DNA from: a virus
DNA: 44,111 bases
Reading direction: 5' to 3' (one strand)
IMG/VR virus record: IMGVR_UViG_3300035682_002088
Span: 1-44,111 of that record
Positions 1 through 7,663 of this stretch are shown piece by piece (the stretch's first letter is position 1; every line of letters begins with the position of its first letter). Both the position numbers and the translations under genes were made by a program. The notes beneath the pieces were generated by a model that saw only the letters and a program-made list of their open reading frames with translations, was not told where the DNA came from and did no database searches.

Positions 1-186
1 TCTCAAATAACTGGTTCAACAAATAAAAGTATAACCTTATATTATTTTTACCCCTTTGGCGGTAGTAATTATTCGACTCAAGTTGGTGAATTTTTTATTA
101 ATGATTGGTACATGAGTAATATTGAATTTGTTGATTTACAGAACAATACTACTAAAATTAGGGCTTGGTTTATAAGAATTCAATAG
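1..186 (+). CDS. 3' end of a probable phage structural protein (partial)
   Basis: The reading frame is open from the window edge to a TAG at 184-186 and encodes 61 C-terminal residues. The end of the protein contains the segment NIEFVDLQNNTTKIRAWF, and a diverged copy of that segment is encoded at 988-1064 beyond the HNH gene. The protein has no family signature I recognise. Its Ser/Asn/Tyr-rich composition suits a virion or fibre protein, but that is inference. The opposite-strand HNH gene ends inside its last codons (7-base overlap). Confidence 0.6.
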   Translation, partial: SQITGSTNKSITLYYFYPFGGSNYSTQVGEFFINDWYMSNIEFVDLQNNTTKIRAWFIRIQ

Positions 187-884
187 TTACCTTTTTTTAT
201 AAATCTATTGATGTAACTACACAATGGTTGGAAGTTAGTATAATGATTTAATTTAATTGCATCTTTTTCTGATTTAACCAAAACCAAAGGTTTGATGTGG
301 TCTAAGTCCCATGTCTTATTTAATTCATATATACCATCTTTTGGATTACCATAATTATCCCACCCCATCCAATCTTCCCATTGTGATTCGATATGGGTTT
401 TAAATTCTTCGAAAGAACATCCAAGTATGTCTTGTGTTTTAGATGATTTAGTATAACCGTTATTTTTAATTGATTGTCTAACTAATGATGATAAATTATC
501 TTTAATTCTAAAAATAATATCATTTTTTCTTTTTATTTTTTTATAATTTAATTTAGATTTTAGAATTGATATTTTATTTTCTTCTCGGTATTTTTTGTTT
601 TTAATTTTTAACTTTTCTTTATTTTCTTCTCGGTATTTTTTATTTTTAATCTTCAACTTTTCTTTATTTTCTTCTCGATATTTAGATTGGTACTCATTAT
701 ATTTTTTGTTTTTTATTTTATTATAGTTTTTATTTTGAAGCAAATTAGCTTGGTATAATTTTTTATTATCGCTACTAATACATTCTTTACATTGATTTTT
801 AAAACCATCTTTATTCGCTTTTCGCTCACTAAAAAAAATTATATTCTTTTCTTCACCACATTTATTACATATTTTATTAATCAT
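180..884 (-). CDS. HNH homing-type endonuclease
   Basis: A 234-residue protein. The N-terminus carries two CxxC pairs (CNKC near residue 6, CKEC near 32), suggesting a zinc finger. A lysine-rich middle has about three copies of a YREENKEKLK-type repeat, likely helical. The C-terminus has the HNH pattern: DHIKPL, then an Asn in LNHYTNFQPLC, then a final Asn/Lys segment. This arrangement is usual for free-standing phage homing endonucleases, which nick or cut DNA near their insertion site. It opposes its neighbours and sits between two similar copies of a structural-gene 3' end, which fits an invasion event. Confidence 0.85.
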   Translation of the reverse strand: MINKICNKCGEEKNIIFFSERKANKDGFKNQCKECISSDNKKLYQANLLQNKNYNKIKNKKYNEYQSKYREENKEKLKIKNKKYREENKEKLKIKNKKYREENKISILKSKLNYKKIKRKNDIIFRIKDNLSSLVRQSIKNNGYTKSSKTQDILGCSFEEFKTHIESQWEDWMGWDNYGNPKDGIYELNKTWDLDHIKPLVLVKSEKDAIKLNHYTNFQPLCSYINRFIKKGNY

Positions 885-929
885 AACCTTTATTTATTAA
901 AATTTATAACTATTATATTAATAAATAGG

Positions 930-1064
930 TTTAAAAAAATAAAAAGTAATTATTCAGGTCAAATTAGCTCATATGCTGTTCAAGATGGTGAATTAAATAA
1001 TATAGAATTTACTGATTTACAGAACAATACAAATATAATTAAAGCTTGGTTAAAAAAAATATAA
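930..1064 (+). pseudogene. Displaced C-terminal remnant of the structural gene
   Basis: Read in the frame that ends at the TAA at 1062-1064, this stretch encodes SNYSGQISSYAVQDGELNNI followed by EFTDLQNNTNIIKAWLKKI. It is plainly similar to the end of the gene at 1-186 (SNYSTQ..., then NIEFVDLQNNTTKIRAWFIRI). At the DNA level, GATTTACAGAACAATAC is identical in both. There is no good independent start: an ATG at 792 would begin antisense inside the HNH gene. I read it as the original gene 3' end left behind when the endonuclease gene brought in a replacement end. Confidence 0.6.
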
Positions 1065-1095
1065 AAAAATTATTGCTTTTTTAAAAAATTGATAG

Positions 1096-1103
1096 TATAT
1101 TTG
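1096..1103 (+). promoter_or_regulatory. Promoter -7 box (TATATTTG) for the DUF2828 gene
   Basis: TATATTTG lies 24 bases before the ATG at 1127. A TTG-containing -33 region (ATTGC at about 1071) is about 20 bases upstream, which is the Bacteroidota arrangement. Confidence 0.7.
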
Positions 1104-1126
1104 CAAAGTTAATTAAAAACACAACC

Positions 1127-2557
1127 ATGAAATTAGTAGATGCCCTTCAGACAAAAAACACATTCACCGAAAACGGAATGCCTACGAATTCGTCATCATT
1201 GAATGATTGTGTTAATTTATTTTTCCAGATTGGAGCAATGCGTGGTCAAGAAACAAATAGACTGATTAATCTATTTGTTAAAGCATACGAAGAAGATGCA
1301 TTGACAGCGATGAGAATATTATTCTGGGTTAGAGATGTTAGAGGTGGTGCTGGTGAGAGACAAATCTTTAAAGATATTATAACATACCTTGCAAACAATA
1401 GGACTGATGTTATGAGAAAAAATATTCACTTAATATCAGAATTTGGTAGATGGGATGATATTTTATGTTTAATTGGTTCACCACTTGAAAATGATGTATT
1501 AACATTAATTTCTAATGAATTAAATAAAGGTAATGGGTTGTTATCAAAATGGTTACCAAGACCAAATGTTAATAATAGAGAAAAGAAAAGGCAAGCAAAC
1601 GTTTTAAGAAAATTCTTAAAATTAACACCAGCAGCTTATAGAAAAATGTTATCAGAATCATCAAAAACTGTTGAACAATTAATGTGTTCAAATAGATTTG
1701 GTGATATTAATTACTCTCACGTACCATCAAAAGCAATGTCAAGTTACATGACATCTTTCACGAAAAGAGATAATGATAGATTTTTAGACTATTTGGAATC
1801 AGTTAAAAAGGGTGATGTTAAAATTAATGCTGGTGCTGTATATCCATATGACATCGTTAAGAATTTAAAATTTGGTAATTCAAAAGGTGCTGATGCGCAA
1901 TGGGATTCATTACCAAATTATTTGGAAAATAATAATGAAAGTTTTCTACCAGTTGTTGACGTATCTGGTTCAATGGAATGTGCAGCTGGAAATAATCCAA
2001 ATATTACTTGTATGGATGTTGCAATCTCTTTAGGGTTGTATATATCAGAAAGAAACGAAGGTGCGTTTAAAGATGTGTTTATGACATTCTCAGAGAGACC
2101 AGAACTACAAGTATTGAAAGGTTCATTATCTCACAGATATAAACAATTATCAACTTCTGAGTGGGGTATGTCAACAAATATTGAAAGTGTTTTTGATAAA
2201 ATCCTTAATTCTGCTATTACAAATAATGTACCTGAATCAGAAATGCCATCTATGATATTAATTCTATCAGATATGGAGTTCAATAGTGGGGTTAGAGGTA
2301 ATTGTGATAAAAGAGCTCAAGAATTATTTGAATTAGCTTATTCTGAAGCTGGATATAAATTACCAAAAATTGTATACTGGAATATTCATGCTAGAAATAG
2401 TAATTTCCCAGTTCAATTTAATGAAAATAACGTTGCGTTAGTTAGTGGGTTCTCACCTTCATTATTAACCAGTTTGTTATCAGGTAAAGATTTAACACCA
2501 TATTCTATGATGATGGACATTATAAATAACGAAAGATATTCAATTATAACTATTTAA
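1127..2557 (+). CDS. DUF2828-type protein with von Willebrand A (MIDAS) domain, TROVE/Ro60-like
   Basis: A 476-residue protein. The N-terminal half is helical and includes MRILFWVRDVRGGAGERQIF, the arginine- and glycine-rich stretch typical of DUF2828 proteins. The C-terminal half is a vWA domain: DVSGS of the metal-ion site near residue 279, a Thr in WGMSTNIE, and LILSDMEFN with the final Asp. DUF2828 is known from plants, giant viruses and phages and resembles the Ro60/TROVE layout (helical repeats plus vWA), where the helical ring binds RNA. No biochemical role is established for the phage version. RNA binding here is inference, prompted by the structured region just downstream. Confidence 0.75.
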   Translation: MKLVDALQTKNTFTENGMPTNSSSLNDCVNLFFQIGAMRGQETNRLINLFVKAYEEDALTAMRILFWVRDVRGGAGERQIFKDIITYLANNRTDVMRKNIHLISEFGRWDDILCLIGSPLENDVLTLISNELNKGNGLLSKWLPRPNVNNREKKRQANVLRKFLKLTPAAYRKMLSESSKTVEQLMCSNRFGDINYSHVPSKAMSSYMTSFTKRDNDRFLDYLESVKKGDVKINAGAVYPYDIVKNLKFGNSKGADAQWDSLPNYLENNNESFLPVVDVSGSMECAAGNNPNITCMDVAISLGLYISERNEGAFKDVFMTFSERPELQVLKGSLSHRYKQLSTSEWGMSTNIESVFDKILNSAITNNVPESEMPSMILILSDMEFNSGVRGNCDKRAQELFELAYSEAGYKLPKIVYWNIHARNSNFPVQFNENNVALVSGFSPSLLTSLLSGKDLTPYSMMMDIINNERYSIITI

Positions 2558-2738
2558 AAATAAACTGTACAAAGAATGCATACCGCAAAGATTAAAAAAT
2601 AAACTATACAATCAGAGCGAAATCTGGGACTGATGTCCCAGATGCAATTACTGTTGGTTACTCAGTAAACAAATACAAAGTTAACAAAGCCAAACAGAGT
2701 TAGGCTATATAGCTCCAGCATTCTGAAACAGTCATTTA
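2558..2738 (+). ncRNA. Structured 3' region or small RNA candidate after the DUF2828 gene
   Basis: This is a 180-base non-coding stretch ending at a strong terminator. It contains a perfect 9-bp hairpin (ATCTGGGAC, loop TGAT, GTCCCAGAT; 2622-2643), a 10-base palindrome GCTATATAGC at 2704-2713, and TTACTCAGTAA at about 2659-2669. There is no ORF and no clear promoter box of its own, so it may be the 3' UTR of the upstream mRNA. I could not see the conserved Y-RNA stem or a T-loop. Confidence 0.35.
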
Positions 2739-2768
2739 AAACCGAATAGAAATATTCGGTTTTTTTTT
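2739..2768 (+). terminator. Rho-independent terminator
   Basis: AAACCGAATA (2739-2748) and TATTCGGTTT (2753-2762) form a perfect 10-bp stem with a GAAA loop, followed by a run of T. Confidence 0.85.
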
Positions 2769-2841
2769 GTTTATTTATTTACAGTGTCAAAAAAAATCGG
2801 TAATGTTAATCAATAACAAGAAATAATATTAAAATTTTATT

Positions 2842-3039
2842 ATGAAGATTATCACAAAAGAAATTAATGAGGAAGGTACAAATTATTTGATTTATGTTTC
2901 TGATTTAATCAATAATCCTTTGGTGTGTGAATACGCAACAAATGAAACAAAAACAAATGTAATTAATAATTTAAGAAATCAATTCGGAAACATTGAAATT
3001 GTTGAAGAAATGAATTATAACGAATATATAAACCAATAA
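2842..3039 (+). CDS. Hypothetical small protein
   Basis: A 65-residue acidic, Asn-rich protein of no family I recognise. It starts after an A/T-rich leader and is followed after 3 bases by the next gene, so the two are probably co-transcribed. No TATATTTG box is visible just upstream. Confidence 0.6.
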   Translation: MKIITKEINEEGTNYLIYVSDLINNPLVCEYATNETKTNVINNLRNQFGNIEIVEEMNYNEYINQ

Positions 3040-3042
3040 TTT

Positions 3043-3324
3043 ATGAACAAGAATGAACATCCTTTAATTTTAGTTTTCTATTTAAATCGTGAAATGATGA
3101 TGAATGGGGATATTATAAGAGCATTTGCTGATTCAGTAAATAATGCTATCGCTGAACGAGAAGCTAACTGTATGGCTTTTTTCTTACCAACTGATGAACA
3201 AGAGCGTATTGAATGCCTTAATCCTGTAACAATGCAAGAAACTGATATTGAACGCATCAATAAAATTATCAATGAGTTAACTAAATCATTTGATATTGGT
3301 CAAGGTGCTGACGAAGGGATTTAA
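3043..3324 (+). CDS. Hypothetical protein
   Basis: A 93-residue protein of unrecognised family. The first part (HPLILVFYLNREMM, then IIRAFADSVNNAI) alternates beta-like and helical segments, and the tail is acidic (DIGQGADEGI). It directly follows the 65-residue gene and its end converges with the minus-strand gene at 3330. Confidence 0.6.
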   Translation: MNKNEHPLILVFYLNREMMMNGDIIRAFADSVNNAIAEREANCMAFFLPTDEQERIECLNPVTMQETDIERINKIINELTKSFDIGQGADEGI

Positions 3325-3329
3325 TTAAA

Positions 3330-3986
3330 TTACGGTCTAGTGGTGGTTCTCCATATTTTTTGGATGGGCCACCCCGTATTTTCTTTAATTATATCATACA
3401 TTCTACATATTGAGGCTTCAGTTGCTGTACCCATAAATAATACATTTTTAGCTTTATTTTTTTTAGCTATTTTATGTAATAGATGATGTAATCTCTGAGC
3501 ATCATCAATACATTTACAAATAACCATATCAAATTGTTCTTCACTATAAATGACTAATTTATTATGTACAACAATAATTTGTTTTGTTAACTTTTGTTTA
3601 TATGCACCAACTAATAGTGGCTTAATTAAATCATGTATTGTTACCCTATCATTTTTTGGGTTTCTACCATATAACCAAAAAGTTTCTTCAATATCATAAT
3701 CAGTATCATCCAATATTGTCCAATCACCCATTGGTTTTTCCTGGTAAGTTTTACCATACCTATCTCTTAATAATCTAAATTTATCTCCTTCCTCCGTATC
3801 CTTAATAACGTGAATTTTATAAGATACTGGCATTATCTTATTATAATTTATATTTTTTTTTGGAAATATAACTGATTTATTTTCTTCTTTAAGTTTTCTA
3901 AAACGAACAAATGATGCTTCCCTTGTTCTGCTCCTATACAATGTTTTTTTATATTCACCATTCTTAGTCAATACTACTCTATACAT
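3330..3986 (-). CDS. Hypothetical protein, phage-type
   Basis: A 218-residue basic protein whose family I do not recognise. The N-terminus (MYRVVLTKNGEYKKTLYRSR) is rich in Arg/Lys and could bind nucleic acid. The C-terminal half (QRLHHLLHKIAKKNKAKNVLFMGTA) looks like an alpha/beta fold. It is one of the few non-mobile minus-strand genes and is divergent from dnaJ, with a 57-base spacer. Confidence 0.6.
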   Translation of the reverse strand: MYRVVLTKNGEYKKTLYRSRTREASFVRFRKLKEENKSVIFPKKNINYNKIMPVSYKIHVIKDTEEGDKFRLLRDRYGKTYQEKPMGDWTILDDTDYDIEETFWLYGRNPKNDRVTIHDLIKPLLVGAYKQKLTKQIIVVHNKLVIYSEEQFDMVICKCIDDAQRLHHLLHKIAKKNKAKNVLFMGTATEASICRMYDIIKENTGWPIQKIWRTTTRP

Positions 3987-4043
3987 AATTTAATTGTTTA
4001 TTTTGTTATTAATTATAACTATATTTAGAAAAAAATAAATAGA

Positions 4044-5066
4044 ATGAGCAAAAGGGATTACTACCAAGTGTTAGGATTAAATAAAAACGCAACACAATCT
4101 GATATAAAGAAATCATATAAAAATCTTGCAAAGAAATCACATCCAGATGTTGGTGGTGATGAAGAAACATTCAAGGAAATCTCTGAAGCATATGAAATTC
4201 TAAGTGATGAAAACAAACGAAAAGAATATGATACATTTGGCCATAACAAACCAAATGGTCACAATAGAAATTACCAAGATATGTATGGATTCGGCTTTAA
4301 CCCAAAAGCTGAAGCTAGAAATAGAAAAGGTAGGGATTTCAGAATAAATATTAAATTAACATTAGAAGAAATATTTAATGGTGGAACCAAAAAAATAAAA
4401 TACAATAGAGATTCAGCTTGCGGTACTTGCAATTCAGTTGGGGGGTTCAATAATAAAAAATGTGCACATTGTAATGGTGGTGGATTTATTGTTGAGAACA
4501 TAAGAACACCATTCGGTATTATACAAAATGTTGCAACATGTAACCACTGTAATGGTATTGGTGAAACATATACTGAAACATGTAATGATTGTGGTGGTTC
4601 TGGTATTAAAAATAAAGAAGAAAATATTGAAATAAGCATACCAATTGGTATTAAAGATGGTATGTATTTGAATTACCCTGGAATGGGTCAAGCAATTAAA
4701 AATGGTACATCTGGTTCATTAATTATAGTATTTAATGAATTACCACATAAAACGTTTATTAGAGATGGTAATAATTTAAGATTAAACTTAAAAGTACCAT
4801 ATAGTAAATTAGTATTAGGTGGTAAGGTTGATATAAAAACAATAGAAGGTGGTGAAATAAGAATAAACATACCTGAATATAATAATATTGGTGATACATT
4901 AAGAATTTCAGGTAAAGGTATGAAGATACAAAATTCAAGTCAAACTGGTGATTTAATGGTTATATTAGATGTCGACATACCAAAAGAAATTAATGAAGAA
5001 ACTAGAGAATTATTAGAAAAATTAAAAAATATTGAAAATAATGTTGTTGAAATAGAAAAAGGTTAG
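4044..5066 (+). CDS. dnaJ: DnaJ (Hsp40) co-chaperone
   Basis: A 340-residue type I DnaJ. The J domain occupies residues 1-70 with the HPD tripeptide (KKSHPDVGG) that stimulates DnaK ATPase. Then comes a short Gly-poor linker and a zinc-finger domain with all four CxxCxGxG-type repeats ([32 protein letters not shown]; residues about 130-195). The C-terminal substrate-binding region is complete. It is slightly shorter than cellular DnaJ (about 375). No DnaK is in the window, so it would act with host DnaK. It lies close to ClpP, tmRNA and FKBP genes. Confidence 0.95.
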   Translation: MSKRDYYQVLGLNKNATQSDIKKSYKNLAKKSHPDVGGDEETFKEISEAYEILSDENKRKEYDTFGHNKPNGHNRNYQDMYGFGFNPKAEARNRKGRDFRINIKLTLEEIFNGGTKKIKYNRDSACGTCNSVGGFNNKKCAHCNGGGFIVENIRTPFGIIQNVATCNHCNGIGETYTETCNDCGGSGIKNKEENIEISIPIGIKDGMYLNYPGMGQAIKNGTSGSLIIVFNELPHKTFIRDGNNLRLNLKVPYSKLVLGGKVDIKTIEGGEIRINIPEYNNIGDTLRISGKGMKIQNSSQTGDLMVILDVDIPKEINEETRELLEKLKNIENNVVEIEKG

Positions 5067-5074
5067 TATATTTG
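5067..5074 (+). promoter_or_regulatory. Promoter -7 box (TATATTTG) for the 5110 operon
   Basis: The box overlaps the dnaJ stop region (its TAG stop is at 5064-5066) and lies 35 bases before the ATG at 5110. It probably drives 5110 through clpP. Confidence 0.65.
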
Positions 5075-5109
5075 CTATCTAATTAATTAATAACTAAAAA
5101 AAATAAAGT

Positions 5110-5535
5110 ATGGCAAAATTTGAACAACCATTTGATGACACAAAAAGTATTTTTGATACTCTTATTGTTAACGCTGATTTAGATAGAAATGTAACTATCG
5201 AAGTTTTGGTAAATAACAGACAAAAAGATATCTACAAATTAATTAAAACTAACGATTTAACAAAATACAAAACAAACATTGATGTATTTGTGGTTTTAAA
5301 TGAAACTGTTTTCGACCAATTAAATGAGGTACAAAAAGTTATTATTGCTGATGAAGCATTAGCTGGTATTCATTATGATAATGAAAAAGACAAGTTGGTA
5401 GTTGGTAAAGCTGATTTCTCAACGTTTAGTGGATTACTTAAAAAATATGGTGCTGAACAATGTGTTGAATTAAAAGAATTAATTAAACTAATCTATTCTC
5501 AAGAGAGAGAAGCGGAAGCAGAAGCTGAAGGGTAA
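5110..5535 (+). CDS. Hypothetical protein
   Basis: A 141-residue acidic protein, family not recognised, ending in a Glu/Ala tail (REAEAEAEG). It contains LNEVQKVIIADEALAGIHYD, a segment that looks like a phage-conserved fold. Its stop shares one base with the next start (5535), so translation is probably coupled in the operon that ends with clpP. Confidence 0.65.
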   Translation: MAKFEQPFDDTKSIFDTLIVNADLDRNVTIEVLVNNRQKDIYKLIKTNDLTKYKTNIDVFVVLNETVFDQLNEVQKVIIADEALAGIHYDNEKDKLVVGKADFSTFSGLLKKYGAEQCVELKELIKLIYSQEREAEAEAEG

Positions 5536-5789
5536 TGAGTAGAGAAGAAATTGAAGAAATAAATCCAGAAGCATTATTGTGTGATGGGTTTGATGAAGCA
5601 ATAATTGGCATGGCTGAGAGAATAAATCTCAGCCATGTTGTTGCTTATGACGTTGATAAAATGTTGGAAATCATGGTTGAACGTGACGGAATGACTTACG
5701 AAGAAGCTATGGAATATTTCGACTATAACATATTAGGTGCTTGGATGGGTGAATATACACCAGTTTACATTAGAAAAAATATATTATGA
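5535..5789 (+). CDS. Hypothetical protein
   Basis: An 84-residue, strongly acidic protein, family unknown. The segment YEEAMEYFDYNILGAWMGEYTP is rich in aromatic residues. The TGA stop overlaps the ATG of the next gene (5786), the second tight coupling in this operon. Confidence 0.65.
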   Translation: MSREEIEEINPEALLCDGFDEAIIGMAERINLSHVVAYDVDKMLEIMVERDGMTYEEAMEYFDYNILGAWMGEYTPVYIRKNIL

Positions 5790-6043
5790 ATAAACCATTG
5801 AAAAATATGTTGAGAGCTACATTTGAAGCTCAAAAACAAAAAGCATTAGCAACGTTACAATTATTATCACACCATTCAGTTGGTATCGGTGACCATTCAA
5901 CAAATGATTACTACAAAAACGCTGAAGAAGCGTTGGAAATGTTGTGTGATGCTGATGATAAATTAGAAACTTTAGATAAATACGAATTCTCAATTGAATC
6001 TGGAGAATACGTTGTAACGGTTAATGGTAAAAAATATGAATGA
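5786..6043 (+). CDS. Hypothetical protein
   Basis: An 85-residue protein with a basic helical N-terminus (LKNMLRATFEAQKQKALATL) and an acidic C-terminal half. No recognised family. Its TGA stop lies inside the first codons of clpP, so clpP translation may depend on it. Confidence 0.65.
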   Translation: MNKPLKNMLRATFEAQKQKALATLQLLSHHSVGIGDHSTNDYYKNAEEALEMLCDADDKLETLDKYEFSIESGEYVVTVNGKKYE

Positions 6044-6704
6044 ATTTAAGAAGTACGCAACAAAACATATGGGTGTTAGCGGTATGCAGTTTCATTACTG
6101 GGAACAATATCAAAATAGTTTAACTCCATATATTTTAGAAGAGAGAGAATTAAGAGCCACACAGCTAGATATTTTTTCGAGATTAATGATTGATAGAATT
6201 ATCCATTTATATGGTACAGTAAATGATAATATGATGTCTATTACTCAAGCTCAATTATTATTTTTAGATAATCTTGAATGTAGTGATATTAAATTACATA
6301 TATCTAGTCCAGGTGGTAGTGTTTTAAGTGGTTTAGGTATCGTTGATGTTATGAATTACATTTCATCTGATGTTGTAACTGTAAATATGGGTTTAGCGGC
6401 ATCTATGGGTAGTATTTTATTATCCTCTGGAGCTAAAGGTAAACGAAGTAGTTTAAAACATAGTAGAGTTATGATTCATCAGGTATCATCATCAGCTCAA
6501 GGTGTTATATCAGACATGCAAATTTCATTTAAGGAAACTGAAAAATATAATGATGTGTTATTTGAAATATTAGCAGAAAATACTGGCAAAACTAAAGAAC
6601 AAATTTTGATTGATGCAAATAGAGATTTTTGGTTAAGTAGTGAAGAAGCTATTGAATATGGTGTTATTGATGAAATAATTACAAAAAAAGTAAAAAAATC
6701 TTAA
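6036..6704 (+). CDS. clpP: ClpP-like serine protease
   Basis: A 222-residue ClpP protease subunit with an intact catalytic triad in order: Ser123 (GLAASMGS), His148 (RVMIHQ) and Asp197 (RDFWLS). The oxyanion-side Gly motif ISSPGGSV is at about 90-96. ClpP forms a barrel that degrades proteins fed by ClpX or ClpA. No Clp ATPase is in this window, so a host unfoldase is presumably used. I chose the ATG at 6036 because it follows an A-rich run; an in-frame ATG at 6024 adds four residues. It ends 49 bases before the tmRNA gene, whose tag normally sends proteins to ClpXP. Confidence 0.93.
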   Translation: MNEFKKYATKHMGVSGMQFHYWEQYQNSLTPYILEERELRATQLDIFSRLMIDRIIHLYGTVNDNMMSITQAQLLFLDNLECSDIKLHISSPGGSVLSGLGIVDVMNYISSDVVTVNMGLAASMGSILLSSGAKGKRSSLKHSRVMIHQVSSSAQGVISDMQISFKETEKYNDVLFEILAENTGKTKEQILIDANRDFWLSSEEAIEYGVIDEIITKKVKKS

Positions 6705-6724
6705 CATTAATCAAATATATTTAG

Positions 6725-6732
6725 TATATTTG
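6725..6732 (+). promoter_or_regulatory. Promoter -7 box (TATATTTG) for tmRNA
   Basis: It lies 21 bases before the mature tmRNA 5' end. The upstream stretch (CATTAATC, A/T run, ATATTTAG) is nearly identical to that before the promoter at 14169, suggesting the same promoter class. Confidence 0.75.
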
Positions 6733-6753
6733 CATTATAGTTCTTTGATTTAT

Positions 6754-7126
6754 GGGTTAGACGTTGGAATTGACTATTAACAGTCGTAAATAGCAAGCAT
6801 GTAGCGTTAGATGGAAACGCTTTAATTACCTATCAATTTGTTTAAATGGCAATATTTTTGACATTGAAGAAAACTTCCTAGCAAATGCTTCGGTAGAAGT
6901 AGTTTCAGGAGAGGTAGCATTAGCCTAAGATAATGAGATGGTGGTAAACCACTAAAAACTCTAACTTATTGGAGGTTAAACTAAATAGGTAGAAGATTAG
7001 TTTTCAGTAGAACGAACTGTAATAAGGGAACTGTGGGATTTTGGATAATTAGATTAAATTATATCCTAAACATGTAGAAAGCATTGAAGAGTTAGTAACA
7101 CGGTGGTTCGAGCCCACCCTAATCCA
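6754..7126 (+). ncRNA. ssrA: tmRNA (transfer-messenger RNA), ribosome rescue
   Basis: The 5' end GGGTTAG (6754-6760) pairs with CTAATCC (7119-7125) to make the 7-bp acceptor stem. The T arm is GGTGG-TTCGAGC-CCACC (7102-7118). The 5' region GACGTTGGAATTGAC matches the tmRNA D-like signature. A tag reading frame ends ...GAG GTA GCA TTA GCC TAA (stop 6926-6928), encoding GEVALA if resumed at GGA 6908, or ANASVEVVSGEVALA if resumed at GCA 6881. Small hairpins (GAAG/CTTC at 6866-6877, CTTC/GAAG at 6888-6899) precede the two options. CCA is not encoded after the discriminator A. The length, about 373 nt, is normal for tmRNA. Confidence 0.93.
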
Positions 7127-7198
7127 CTTTTTACGTTTTTTGTACTTTTTCGTTTTAAATAAAAGTATAACATAATAATTAAAATTAAAAAATTAACT

Positions 7199-7621
7199 AT
7201 GAGTAAAGTTGAAAGCGGTAAAACCGTAAAAGTACATTACACTGGCACATTTGAAGATGGTCAAGTGTTTGATTCATCCGTTAACCGAAATGAACCAATA
7301 ACATTCACAGTGGGTTCAAATCAGGTTATCCCAGGTTTTGAAAATGCGGTTGTAGATATGACAATTGGTGAAACTAAAAAAGTAACGTTGTTACCAGAAG
7401 AAGCATACGGTAATCCTCGTGAGGAAATGATTCAAGAGGTTGACAAACAATTTGTACCACCAACGGTTCAAGTTGGTGAAATGTTAACAATTGAAACTGA
7501 AAATGGCGTCTTTAACGTTATTGTTAAAGAGGTTAAAGAATCAACCGTTGTTTTGGATGCTAACCACCCAATGGCTGGAAAAACTTTGGTTTTCGAATTG
7601 GAATTGGTTGATGTTGAATAA
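7199..7621 (+). CDS. FKBP-type peptidyl-prolyl isomerase, SlyD-like
   Basis: A 140-residue protein. The FKBP core is visible: VKVHYTGTFEDGQVFDSS, then the signature VIPGFENAV, an inserted-flap region, and the SlyD hallmark DANHPMAGKTLVFELEL. It lacks the His/Cys-rich metal-binding tail of E. coli SlyD. It catalyses cis-trans isomerisation of prolyl bonds and acts as a folding helper in the cytoplasm. It sits just after tmRNA and is followed by its own strong terminator, so it is probably expressed as a single gene. Confidence 0.93.
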   Translation: MSKVESGKTVKVHYTGTFEDGQVFDSSVNRNEPITFTVGSNQVIPGFENAVVDMTIGETKKVTLLPEEAYGNPREEMIQEVDKQFVPPTVQVGEMLTIETENGVFNVIVKEVKESTVVLDANHPMAGKTLVFELELVDVE

Positions 7622-7622
7622 A

Positions 7623-7655
7623 AAAAGGGGACTTGTTAACAAGTCCCCTTTTAAT
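7623..7655 (+). terminator. Rho-independent terminator, bidirectional
   Basis: A perfect inverted repeat of AAAAGGGGACTTGTT with AACAAGTCCCCTTTT (7623-7652). With A and T runs on both sides it can also stop the minus-strand mini-gene at 7664. Confidence 0.9.
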
Positions 7656-7663
7656 TAATCAAA

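Noticed and set aside
600-700. Tandem repeat resembling a CRISPR or satellite
   Set aside because: It is the in-frame YREENKEK-type repeat of the HNH protein, with no spacers.
792-1064. A 90-codon plus-strand ORF starting inside the HNH gene
   Set aside because: Its first half is antisense to the HNH gene. Only the last 40 or so codons have meaning, as a remnant of the structural gene end.
2558-2738. A Y RNA next to the TROVE-like gene
   Set aside because: The conserved Y-RNA stem and a tRNA-like T-loop are not visible, so I list it only as a structured region.
4271-4691. Long minus-strand ORFs opposite dnaJ
   Set aside because: They are shadows of the zinc-finger coding region. The plus strand encodes a complete DnaJ with all expected motifs.
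7102-7126. A separate tRNA gene at the T-arm and acceptor end
   Set aside because: The acceptor stem partner is 350 bases upstream with a tag frame between, so it is the 3' part of the tmRNA. I found no free tRNA genes.
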